From Variovorax sp. S12S4 (GTDB lineage: Bacteria > Pseudomonadota > Gammaproteobacteria > Burkholderiales > Burkholderiaceae_C): a stretch of 64,000 nucleotides of DNA. A program made the translations under genes and the position numbers. A model generated the notes under the pieces. That model was not told the origin of the DNA and made no database searches. It saw only the letters and a list, made by a program, of their open reading frames with translations. The DNA lies in the NCBI RefSeq assembly GCF_023195515.1, contig NZ_JALPKR020000002.1:930001-994000 (forward strand), in the 5' to 3' direction. Positions 1 to 8,088 of the stretch are shown here, piece after piece. How positions within the stretch are numbered: the first letter of the stretch is position 1; each line of letters opens with the position of its first letter.

Positions 1-751
1 CGGTGTTGGGCGTGAACTTGAAGTAGGTGTTGAACTTGGCCACCGCCTCGTCGCGCTGCGCCTGAAAGTCGGATTCGCGCGCAGCCACGCTGGCCCGGCG
101 CGCGGCCGCCATGTTCAGGTCGTTCTCGCCCGCGGCACCGAGTGCAACGCGCCGGGCCTCGGCCTTCGACAACTCGGCCACCACTTCGGTGGACTTGCGC
201 GCGATCTGCTTCTTCAGGTCGAAGCGCTGCACCTGCAGGTAGGCGGTCAGCGCGTCGAGCACCACCTTCTGCGACGTGGTCACCACCGCCTCGTCGTCGG
301 CCTGGTTGCCGGCTTCGGCCGCGCGCACCGCCGCGCTCATGGCGCCGCCGTCGATCAGGCTCACGCGCGCCTCGGCGGTCAGCACGGTGTAGTTCTCGGT
401 CTTGGCGTTGGCCGCGCCGCTGTTGTAGTTGCCCGAGGCGGTGCCCATCTTGAAGCGCGGAAAGCGCGCCTTCTTGGCAGCGTCCACGCTGAAGCTGCTG
501 GTGTTGGCGGCCGCCTGCGCGGTCTGCACTTCAGGGTATTCCTGCGACAGCGCGACCAGCGCCTGCTTCACGCGCTGCGCATAGCTTGCGGCGCCGATCG
601 ACGGAGTGGAAAGGCGGCGCGCCGGCACCAGTTGCGCGGGCGGCTCCTGCGCAATGGCGGCGCCCGGCGGCAGCGCAAAGCTCGCGCTCAGCGCTGCACA
701 GAGAACGCCGCGGCCCATGCGGCGCGGGCTTGCCGATTTGCTGCTCCTCAT
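1..751 (-). CDS. TolC-like outer membrane efflux protein of a type I secretion system, 3' part outside the window
   Basis: Outer membrane channel that would complete the type I exporter encoded just upstream. The first 250 residues are present; the gene runs off the left edge. The start ATG at 751-749 overlaps the stop of the HlyD gene (ATGA), which indicates translational coupling. An N-terminal segment ending near AIAQE looks like a signal peptide. The remainder is Ala-rich amphipathic helix typical of TolC/OEP family hairpins, including a segment rich in A, E and R near residues 190-230. The family call rests on this helix pattern and on position; no C-terminal beta region can be inspected. 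Confidence 0.85.
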   Translation of the reverse strand, partial: MRSSKSASPRRMGRGVLCAALSASFALPPGAAIAQEPPAQLVPARRLSTPSIGAASYAQRVKQALVALSQEYPEVQTAQAAANTSSFSVDAAKKARFPRFKMGTASGNYNSGAANAKTENYTVLTAEARVSLIDGGAMSAAVRAAEAGNQADDEAVVTTSQKVVLDALTAYLQVQRFDLKKQIARKSTEVVAELSKAEARRVALGAAGENDLNMAAARRASVAARESDFQAQRDEAVAKFNTYFKFTPNT

Positions 752-2064
752 GGTTCGCGAAACGCTTCGCGCCGCAGCTTGAGCACGGGGCGAAGGATGT
801 ACCAGATGAACGGATCGGTTCCCACTTTCAGGTCGACCTCCGACTCCATGCCGGCGGTGACGCGGTTGTCCTGATGGCCTACATAGGCCTGCCCGGTGCT
901 CACCAGGATGCGGTAGTAAGGCGCCGCGTTGGCAACGGCCGGATCGCGGTCGGCATCGGCGGCCACCAGCGTGACCTTGCCGTCGATGGCGCCGTAGCGC
1001 AGGTAGTCGTAGGCGGTGATCTTCACGCGCGCCGCCTGCCCCACTTCGACAAAGCCGCGGTCGTTGGGGTTCAGGCGCGCCTCGATCATGACCTCGTCCT
1101 TGTCAGGCACCACTTCCATGATGGCTTCGCCAGGCTTGATGACCCAGCCCGGACTGGCACTGCGCAGGCCCTTCACGATGCCGTCGGCCGGCGCCTTGAC
1201 GATGGTGCGGGAGCGCTGGGTGCGCGCGCGCGCAAGGTCTTCGCTCAGGCTTGCGAACTGGCGCTCCACGGTGGCCAACTCGTCGGAGGCGCGGCGGCGA
1301 AAGCGCCCTTCGGCTTCGGCCATCTTGGCCTGTGCCTCGGCAATGGCGGCACTGGCGGAAATGGCGCCCTGGCGTGCCACGGCCAGTTCGCTTCGCACGC
1401 CCTCTACCAGCCTGCGCTTTTCGAGCACCTCGACCTGCCCGACAAGTTTTTCAGCCAGCAGCTGCTCCGAAATCTCGAGCTCCTTCTGCATCAGCGCCAG
1501 GCGGTCGTTCAGGCCCTTGACCTTGGCCTGCTGTTCGAGCTCCTTGCTGCGCGCCTGTTCGAGCCCCGACACCGCACCGGCCATCACGCCGCGCTGCTCG
1601 AGCGCGCGTGCTTCATAGGCACCGGTTTCGCCGTCGAGCACGCTCTCGTCGATATCCGCCGCAAAGCTCTCGCGCTTGAGCGGCTTGCCGCGGCTCTCGG
1701 CAATCAGGCGGATGCGCGTGGCTTGGGTGGCCGCATAACGGGCGGTGAGCTCCTCGAAGTTGAGGCCGCTGCCGCCCAGGTCGATCTCGACCAGCGACTG
1801 GCCCTGCTTCACGCGGTCGCCTTCCTTCACCAGCACGCTGCTGACGATGCCGCCTTCCAGATGCTGGATCGACTTGACGCGGTCGGACGGAATCACGCGG
1901 CCGGGCGCCACCACCACCGTCTCCATCGGAAAACCCAGGCCGACCACCGCCAGCACGGCCACCACGCCGCCGATCACCCACTGTCGGCGCCGGCCCTCGG
2001 GCGATGCATGCGCCGCGCGCTTGTGCTCTTCGTCCTGGAGTATCTGCGGCAGATCTGATTTCAA
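748..2064 (-). CDS. HlyD-family membrane fusion protein (type I secretion periplasmic adaptor)
   Basis: Periplasmic adaptor linking the inner-membrane ABC exporter to the TolC-like channel. A short cytoplasmic N terminus is followed by one membrane segment (about residues 28-46), a lipoyl/barrel half (VAPGRVIPSDRVKSIQHLEG), long coiled-coil helices rich in E, Q and A (about 90-285), and the returning half with the family-typical IVKAPADGIVKGL and a beta-barrel domain. The TTG at 2064 is preferred because AGGGA lies 7 bases upstream; an in-frame ATG at 2145 would overlap the ABC gene by 47 bases and has no ribosome site. It lies between the ABC transporter and the TolC-like gene. Confidence 0.93.
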   Translation of the reverse strand: MKSDLPQILQDEEHKRAAHASPEGRRRQWVIGGVVAVLAVVGLGFPMETVVVAPGRVIPSDRVKSIQHLEGGIVSSVLVKEGDRVKQGQSLVEIDLGGSGLNFEELTARYAATQATRIRLIAESRGKPLKRESFAADIDESVLDGETGAYEARALEQRGVMAGAVSGLEQARSKELEQQAKVKGLNDRLALMQKELEISEQLLAEKLVGQVEVLEKRRLVEGVRSELAVARQGAISASAAIAEAQAKMAEAEGRFRRRASDELATVERQFASLSEDLARARTQRSRTIVKAPADGIVKGLRSASPGWVIKPGEAIMEVVPDKDEVMIEARLNPNDRGFVEVGQAARVKITAYDYLRYGAIDGKVTLVAADADRDPAVANAAPYYRILVSTGQAYVGHQDNRVTAGMESEVDLKVGTDPFIWYILRPVLKLRREAFREP

Positions 2065-2098
2065 GTCGCGGTCCCTGTTTGGTCTTTGATCGACTGGC

Positions 2099-3943
2099 TC
2101 ACGCCATCGAACGGGTCGCTCCGGCGGCGCCCTGCGAGTGCGCATCGGCGTCGCCGTCTCCCGCGGCCGGGTCGGTCAGCGCCACCAGCGCCTTCTTCAC
2201 ACCGAAAAGCTTCGGCACCATCACCGCGGCCGTTCCCTGTTCGACATTGCCCTGCCCCGTCACGTGATAGACCACCGTGGCGGCCGATACGATGCGCAGC
2301 GAATGCGTGACCACCACCACGGTGCGCACCTTGGCCACCGCGAGCAGCGTGGCGAGCAGCGTGCGTTCGCTCTGAAAGTCGAGATCGTTGCTCGGCTCGT
2401 CGAGCACCAGCACCGAGGGTTTGCGCAGGAAGCTCATGGCCAGCGCCAGCTTGCGCCGTTCGCCCACCGAAAAGCCGGTGCCGCCTTCGCCCACCACGGT
2501 GCGGTAGCCGTCGGGCAGCTTCGAGATGAAGTCGTGCGCGCCCGAGAGCTTGCAGGCCGCCACCACCTGCTCGTCGCTCTGCCCCGGGGCCGTGCGGCGC
2601 ATGGTGTCGATCAGCGGCCCGCCAAACCAATAGACCTCTTGCGAGAGATAGCTGATCCAGCGCGAGAGCTCTTCGCGGCCGAACTGCGACAGGTCGTACT
2701 CGCCGATGCTGATGACCCCGCGCGTGGGCGTGTACAGGCCCGACAGCAGCTTGACGAGCGTCGACTTGCCGGCGCCGTTGCGCCCGACGATCACATGCAG
2801 GCCGCCGGGTCCGATGTCGAGGTCCACGTTTTCAAGCACCGGCTTCTGCGCGGTTTCGGTAAAGCTGAAGCTCACGTCCTTGAACGTGACGCGGCCCAGC
2901 GGTTGCGGCAGCGTCATGCCGCTCGGCGGCTTTTCGACGGGCTCGGAAAGCACCTTCTCGAGCCGCTTTGCCGCCTCTTTCGCCGCGGCCAGCGAGCGCC
3001 AGCTCGAGACCAGGCCCGCCACCGGCTGCAGCGCCTTGAGGGCCAGCATGTTCGATGCGACCAGGCCGCCGACCGTCATCCATTGCTCCATGACGGAGAC
3101 AGCGCCCACCGTCACCACGATCACCGAGAAGACCGTCAGCAGCACGGTGGTGCCGTCGCGCGCGGTTTCGATCTGGCCGTTCTTGCTGAAGCTTTCGCTC
3201 AGCCAGGCGTTGTAGGTCTGGCGCCACATCTCGATGGTGGGGCCGTCGTTCGACTGCGTCTTGAGCGTTTCGCGCGCATTGCAGATCTCGGAGGTCATGC
3301 GGTCGAGGCCGCGGCCTCGCTGCACTTCTTCCACCCGGCCGGTGCGCACTTCGTCGGCCCACCACCAGGCCAGGAAGGCCATGACACCCAGGAACAATGC
3401 GACCACCGGCAACACCGGCAAGGCGACGATGCCGATCACCACCAGTGCGAAGATCGCCATCGGCAGATCGAAGATCGATTGCGCTAGGCCGCCGGTGACC
3501 GTGCCGCGCACCGAAGCCACGTCGCGAAAGAACTGATGCCAGATGGAGGCCGGCCGCGCTTCGAGCGCGCGCAACGGGCGGTTCAGCATCGAGTTGAGCA
3601 GCGCACCCGACACGCCGTGATCGATGATGGCGCCCGCATTGCGCAGCAGGCGCGAGCGTCGCGCGCGCAGCCAGAACTCGAGGCACAAGAAAAACAAAAT
3701 GCCGCTCACCAGCGCGGCCAGCGTCGAGATGCCGCCGCGCGAGAGCACGCGGTCATACACCTGGAGCAGGAAGATCGACGGCAGCAAACCGAAGAGGCTG
3801 ATGGGCAGCGAGCGCCACGCTGCGCTCTTCACCAGCGGATAGGCATCGCGAAAAGCCTTGTTCAGCGCACCTGCATACGGACTCGCGCCCGGCTCTTCGG
3901 GCGCATCGGCAACCAGTTGGCTGGGCAAGAGAAACTTGATCAT
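2099..3943 (-). CDS. Type I secretion ABC transporter, permease fused to ATPase (HlyB/PrtD-like)
   Basis: Inner-membrane exporter half-transporter of 614 residues. There is no C39 peptidase-like domain at the N terminus. Five to six membrane segments span about residues 45-320. The nucleotide-binding domain shows Walker A GRNGAGKST, Walker B VLVLDEP, D-loop SNDLD and an H-loop histidine (VVVVTHS). The signature motif reads FSVGE instead of LSGGQ, which is unusual for exporters. About 40 residues rich in Asp and Ala follow the H-loop region. It is the first gene of the exporter trio, and its cargo is probably encoded upstream on the same strand. Confidence 0.93.
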   Translation of the reverse strand: MIKFLLPSQLVADAPEEPGASPYAGALNKAFRDAYPLVKSAAWRSLPISLFGLLPSIFLLQVYDRVLSRGGISTLAALVSGILFFLCLEFWLRARRSRLLRNAGAIIDHGVSGALLNSMLNRPLRALEARPASIWHQFFRDVASVRGTVTGGLAQSIFDLPMAIFALVVIGIVALPVLPVVALFLGVMAFLAWWWADEVRTGRVEEVQRGRGLDRMTSEICNARETLKTQSNDGPTIEMWRQTYNAWLSESFSKNGQIETARDGTTVLLTVFSVIVVTVGAVSVMEQWMTVGGLVASNMLALKALQPVAGLVSSWRSLAAAKEAAKRLEKVLSEPVEKPPSGMTLPQPLGRVTFKDVSFSFTETAQKPVLENVDLDIGPGGLHVIVGRNGAGKSTLVKLLSGLYTPTRGVISIGEYDLSQFGREELSRWISYLSQEVYWFGGPLIDTMRRTAPGQSDEQVVAACKLSGAHDFISKLPDGYRTVVGEGGTGFSVGERRKLALAMSFLRKPSVLVLDEPSNDLDFQSERTLLATLLAVAKVRTVVVVTHSLRIVSAATVVYHVTGQGNVEQGTAAVMVPKLFGVKKALVALTDPAAGDGDADAHSQGAAGATRSMA

Positions 3944-4016
3944 GGGAAATGGCCGATCCGTCGGGCAGTGACGCCTCGAAGATTATCAACTGTTACCCTT
4001 CTGTTACAAGCAATAT
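3944..4016 (-). promoter_or_regulatory. AT-rich gap before the exporter genes, possible internal promoter
   Basis: This 73-base gap separates the small membrane protein gene from the ABC transporter gene. It is clearly AT-richer than its surroundings (for example GATTATCAACTGTTAC and repeated TGTTAC) and could carry an internal promoter for the exporter trio. No definite -35/-10 pair can be assigned by eye. Confidence 0.3.
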
Positions 4017-4322
4017 CTACCCTTGTATGCCGAGGCAGCGCGGCGTTCGTGTGTATTCCTTCACAGCCAATCCGTCGGGCTTGGCGACAGCTTTGTTACC
4101 GCGCTCCGCCTGCAAGCAGCCCGAGGTTTTTCTCGCAGCCGGACGGGCCTCGTCGGTCGGCAGCCCCTTGGCCAACGCCAGCGCGACATTCGCGCACAGC
4201 AACATGCAAAGGAGCCAGGCGCCAAGCAACTGCAGCCAGCCGAGCCACCAGCGGCGCGCGGGCGCCGCCGCCTCTGCCGGATAGCGTTGAACGGGCAATG
4301 GCAGATATGCGCTGAATTTCAT
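4017..4322 (-). CDS. Small single-pass membrane protein of the secretion locus, function unknown
   Basis: A 101-residue protein not recognised from any family. One hydrophobic segment with two Cys residues (about residues 25-52, LLGAWLLCMLLCANVALALA) is followed by a basic, Gly/Lys-rich tail. The start ATG overlaps the stop of the preceding Mur-like gene (ATGA), so it is translated with that gene. Position between the ligase fusion and the exporter suggests an accessory role in assembly or export. It could also be a short secreted protein with a long signal peptide. Confidence 0.6.
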   Translation of the reverse strand: MKFSAYLPLPVQRYPAEAAAPARRWWLGWLQLLGAWLLCMLLCANVALALAKGLPTDEARPAARKTSGCLQAERGNKAVAKPDGLAVKEYTRTPRCLGIQG

Positions 4323-7300
4323 GGCAGTGCTTTCAAAACCCGGGCCAGCCGGGACAGGCCGACGCCTGCGGAACTCTTGGCCAACACCCAGTCACCGGGC
4401 TGCACCAGGCCTCCGAGCGCGGTCGACAAATCGGTCACATCGACGAACCAGTGCGACCGGACCTTGGTGCGGATGCGCGCATGCAGCGCCCGCATGAGCG
4501 GGCCGCACAGCAGCACGCGGTCGGGCTGCGAGGCGAGCAGCTCCGGCTCCAGGTCCAGGTGATGCCGCTGCGCGGCGGGGCCGAGCTCCTGCATGTCGCC
4601 GAGGATCGCCACGCGGCGCGCCGGCTCGCAAGGCGCCTGCGACAGCAGCTCGAGCGCGGCGCGCATCGAGCTCGGGTTGGCGTCGTAGGTCTCGTCGATC
4701 AGCTTGAAGCTGCCGCCGCCGATGTGAATGGTGTGCAGCGCGCCGCGCCCGCCCGGCGGCTCGAAGTGCGCAAAGGGCTCCACCGCGGCGGCAAGCTTCA
4801 GGCGCATGGCCTGCAGCGCCGCGAGCACGGCCACGGCGCTCGCGCCCATGTGGCGCCCGGGCGCATTGAGCCGCAACTGGAACGGTTCGCCCAGCACCAG
4901 GGCCTGGACCTCGCCGTGGTCGAAGGCGAGCAGCCGCACGTCGGCGTCCTCGTGCTCGCCGTAGGTCACGATCTGGAGCTGCTGCGCCATCGCGGCTTCC
5001 GCGAAGGTCGCGAATTCGGGAATGTCGCGGTTCAGGACGGCGCTGTCGCCTGGCGCCATGCCCTGGAAGACGCGGCTGTCCAGGCGTGCCGCGGCCTCCG
5101 ATGGGCCACGCGTTTTTTGCGCAGCCGCCGAGAGCCCCGTGACCACCGCCAGCATGGGGCGCACCAGCTGCGCCGAAGCCAGCATGTGCGGCGAGCCCAT
5201 CTCGAGCACCCAGTAGGCGGCATGCCGCGGCATGCAGGTGAGGTTCCAGGCAATGCCCGAAGGCAGGCTCACATTGCCTTCAGGCCGGGCCACTTCACCC
5301 CACACGGCCAGCGCATCGGCGAGCATCGCGGCCACGGTGCTGCTGCCGGTGCCGCTGCCCAGCACGCCGCACACGCGCCCGCCGAACTCGGTGCGCGCAT
5401 GCGCGCCCAGCGCCAGCACCGCCTGCAGCACGTCTGGCACCTGGAGCACGGGCACGCGCTTGTCGAGGTGCGGCGCGGCATCGGTACACAGCACAGCGGC
5501 GGCCGGCTGCAACACGCCCTTGAGCGCCACCGCGGCCAGCGGAGTCTTCGAGGGGCGCACCTGGTGCTCGAACACCACGCGCCCCTTGCGCAGGAAAGAG
5601 CGCTGCGTCACGCCGGTGGCGCGCCAGCCCTCCTCCGGCCGAACCACCCATTCGCCACCGGTCACGCGCGCCATCTCGTTGGCGGTCCACGCGGCGCCGT
5701 CGTCGCGGGTACTGCCGGCGGTGGCACCAGGCACTGCGCGACGCTCTTGCAGGTAGCGGTGGTAGGCCGCAAGGCCCGACACGTACTGCGCCACGTCGTC
5801 CACGCGCACGCGAAAGGCGTGGTGCCGGGTAAAGAAAGACCCGACGACGGTGGACGGCCGCCGGAAGTACATCGCCATCTCGGGCCAGAAGAAGCCGTTG
5901 AGCAGGTAGTGGGCGCGGTATTCGAGCGCGCGGTGAAACTTTTCGGTGTCCAGCTCTTCGAGCAGGTGCCGCATGGCGGGCATGCCCTCTAGCCGCTGCA
6001 GCATCTGCTGTGCGGCCAGCATGAGCTCGAGCAGCGTCGGAAACGTGGTCTTGCGGTCGAGCACGAAGTCCAGGTAGCCGGCCACGTTCTGCAGGCCGAA
6101 GCGAAAGTACTTTTCCTGCGGGCTCCAGCGCGTGAGCTCGTTGACGCAGCAGCTCAGCCCGTGGTCGTGCGCCTGCCAGTGCTGGCTTGCAATGAAATGC
6201 TCGAACGCTTTCTCGACCGCCGCGAGCCATCGCGCATCGCGCGTGAGGCCGTACAGGCGCATGAGGCCCAAGGCCGCCTCGCCGTCGTAGTAGGCGGCGC
6301 GCGAGGCCTGCTTCACCGTCAGGTCGGCGGCATGCAGCACGTGGTTGAACCGCCCCGTGTCGGCGTCCTGCATCGCCACGAGGCCCAGCGCCAGCTTTTC
6401 GAGCAGCGGCAGCCAGTGGCGCGTGTCGGTCGCTTCGCAGTACTTTGCCAATGCGAGCACGCAGGCCGCGGTGCCGCTCAGCTTGATCTCTTCACCGGCT
6501 TCGACGAGAAACGCGGCTTCGCTGCCGTCCGCGAGCCTGTAGCCGCGTATGAGCCAGTTGGACAGATGGTCCAGCGCGCGGTCGATGGCGGTCCGCAGGT
6601 TGTCTTCACGCGTGAGCTCCCACGCCTCGATCATGGCGTGGAGCACGCTCGGATGGCGCGTGGGGTCCGAGGTCGGAATGCGGCGATCGAAGCACGGAAA
6701 GTAGCCGTACGCAAACCGCCCGTCGACCTGGACCTGCCGCGCAAGATAGGAGGCGCCGCTGCGCACGAGTTCGAGTGCCGACTGCGGCGTGAGCGCGGGC
6801 GCCTGGCGCCGCCCTGCATCGAGCCCCGTTCCCACCAGCTTGTGCACCACGCAATCAGGCTGGCAAAAAACACCCACCGTGGCCAGCAGGTAGACCGGCT
6901 GGTCCGCCGGCAAGTCGAGCATGAGCGTGCGTGCGAAGCGTGCCTGGCTGTAGCTCTCGAAGTTGCGCATGTTCACCACCGCATGCGCGATGGTCGAATC
7001 GGCATAGAGCATGGCGTTGGCATTGAGCTCCTGCTCGGTGAATGCCGTCTCGAAGTTCTTGTCGAACGCCAGGCCGAGCCGGAAGTAATTGCGCTTGACG
7101 GCCGCGAGCTGCGCCTTGAACTGGGCCCAGTCGATGGGGCTTGCGCCCTCGACCCAGTCGATGCGCAGCCACGGCGACACGATGCCGTTTTCGCGCACCC
7201 AGCGCGCGATGATTCCGGAGCCTTCGCGCCACGCGGTCTCGAACTCGGCCGCGCGCGCATGCACCACGTGCGCTCGCTGCGACCCGTCGCTGACCGAGAA

Positions 7301-7396
7301 GAAAAGCGTGAACGCCGGATAGGGCGCCGGCAGCGCCGCGCACACCGACACCAGGCGCTCGTGGCAGGCATGGAGCTGGTCGGAGAAGGACATCAT
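4319..7396 (-). CDS. Fusion of an alpha/alpha-toroid-like domain with a MurF-like Mur ligase domain
   Basis: A 1025-residue protein in three parts. Residues 1-170 are of unknown type. Residues about 175-560 show helical repeats resembling six-hairpin glycosidase or epimerase toroids (HPSVLHAMIEAWELTRE, AAYYDGEAALGLMRLYGL). Residues about 640-1025 match MurF: VLEMGSP, ETYDANPSSM at about 902-911, and VAILGDMQELG. The P-loop at about 677-692 reads GSGTGSST, so the GK(T/S) lysine of Mur ligases is absent. MurF joins an amino acid or peptide to a nucleotide-linked muropeptide; here the substrate is unknown and ATP use is uncertain. Two adjacent ATGs start the gene; GAGG precedes the second by 7 bases. 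Length is far above ordinary MurF (about 450). Confidence 0.75.
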   Translation of the reverse strand: MMSFSDQLHACHERLVSVCAALPAPYPAFTLFFSVSDGSQRAHVVHARAAEFETAWREGSGIIARWVRENGIVSPWLRIDWVEGASPIDWAQFKAQLAAVKRNYFRLGLAFDKNFETAFTEQELNANAMLYADSTIAHAVVNMRNFESYSQARFARTLMLDLPADQPVYLLATVGVFCQPDCVVHKLVGTGLDAGRRQAPALTPQSALELVRSGASYLARQVQVDGRFAYGYFPCFDRRIPTSDPTRHPSVLHAMIEAWELTREDNLRTAIDRALDHLSNWLIRGYRLADGSEAAFLVEAGEEIKLSGTAACVLALAKYCEATDTRHWLPLLEKLALGLVAMQDADTGRFNHVLHAADLTVKQASRAAYYDGEAALGLMRLYGLTRDARWLAAVEKAFEHFIASQHWQAHDHGLSCCVNELTRWSPQEKYFRFGLQNVAGYLDFVLDRKTTFPTLLELMLAAQQMLQRLEGMPAMRHLLEELDTEKFHRALEYRAHYLLNGFFWPEMAMYFRRPSTVVGSFFTRHHAFRVRVDDVAQYVSGLAAYHRYLQERRAVPGATAGSTRDDGAAWTANEMARVTGGEWVVRPEEGWRATGVTQRSFLRKGRVVFEHQVRPSKTPLAAVALKGVLQPAAAVLCTDAAPHLDKRVPVLQVPDVLQAVLALGAHARTEFGGRVCGVLGSGTGSSTVAAMLADALAVWGEVARPEGNVSLPSGIAWNLTCMPRHAAYWVLEMGSPHMLASAQLVRPMLAVVTGLSAAAQKTRGPSEAAARLDSRVFQGMAPGDSAVLNRDIPEFATFAEAAMAQQLQIVTYGEHEDADVRLLAFDHGEVQALVLGEPFQLRLNAPGRHMGASAVAVLAALQAMRLKLAAAVEPFAHFEPPGGRGALHTIHIGGGSFKLIDETYDANPSSMRAALELLSQAPCEPARRVAILGDMQELGPAAQRHHLDLEPELLASQPDRVLLCGPLMRALHARIRTKVRSHWFVDVTDLSTALGGLVQPGDWVLAKSSAGVGLSRLARVLKALP

Positions 7397-7503
7397 TCGG
7401 CCTCGATCGAATACGGGAGACCGATCGCGCCCGTCATGTGCTCTCGCTTTTTTGACGCAGCGGACCGAAAGCTCCCCTCGAAGGCATCGCAGATCTCCGG
7501 ATT

Positions 7504-8007
7504 TCAGCGGTAGCTGAATTCGGCTCGGCGATTGAGCTGATAGCCCTCCTCGGTGGTTTCAGGAGACGCGGGCTTTTCGATGCCCCAGCTGACGGCCTCG
7601 ATGCGATCGGCCGGCACGCCCAACTGCGTGAGCGCGCGCTGCACCGATTCGGCCCGGCGCTGGCCCAGCGCAAGGTTGTATTCGCGGCCGCCGCGCGAGT
7701 CGGTGTGGCCCTCGATCATCACCTTGCTCGCAGGCCGGTTCCGCAGGAAGTTCGCATGCGCTTCCACCACGCTGCGGTACTGCGCCTTGATGTCGTATTT
7801 GTCGAAGTCGAAATACACGATCTTCGCTGCGGCCGGGCTCTCCTGTACCGGCGGAGCGGCCGGAGGCGGCTCCACCTTGGCCACCGGCGCGGCCTTGTTC
7901 GAGTAGTAGTACGTCGCGTCTTCGCGTCCGCTCTTGGGGCCTGTTCCGCAGGCGGCAAGGCTTGCCCCGAGTGCGACGACGGCCAGTATCCGGGAAGTGT
8001 TTTTCAT
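7504..8007 (-). CDS. Pal/OmpA-family peptidoglycan-associated lipoprotein
   Basis: A 167-residue lipoprotein. Signal peptide with lipobox LAAC (Cys at residue 20), then a Pro/Ala linker, then an OmpA-like peptidoglycan-binding domain (about 60-167) with VYFDFDKYDIK, EGHTDSRG and NLALGQRRAESVQRAL. It should sit in the outer membrane and hold peptidoglycan. AAGGA precedes the ATG. It is shorter than usual and lies between a putative surface protein and a Mur-ligase-like gene, so it is probably a dedicated cell-wall anchor of this locus rather than the Tol-Pal copy. No tol genes are nearby. Confidence 0.88.
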   Translation of the reverse strand: MKNTSRILAVVALGASLAACGTGPKSGREDATYYYSNKAAPVAKVEPPPAAPPVQESPAAAKIVYFDFDKYDIKAQYRSVVEAHANFLRNRPASKVMIEGHTDSRGGREYNLALGQRRAESVQRALTQLGVPADRIEAVSWGIEKPASPETTEEGYQLNRRAEFSYR

Positions 8008-8025
8008 GTTCGGTCCTTTTCGCGC

Positions 8026-8050
8026 GGGGCAGGCCGGTAAGGCCTGCCCC
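8026..8050 (-). terminator. Strong GC hairpin between the repeat-protein gene and the lipoprotein gene
   Basis: A perfect 10-bp stem (GGGGCAGGCC / GGCCTGCCCC) with a 5-base loop in the 81-base gap. Reading the minus strand no T-run follows, so it is more likely an mRNA-stabilising or partial attenuation hairpin than a full terminator. It could set the expression ratio of the large repeat protein to the downstream genes. Confidence 0.5.
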
Positions 8051-8088
8051 TTGCTTTGTTTTTCTTCTCCTACTGCTGCCCTTGTTCC

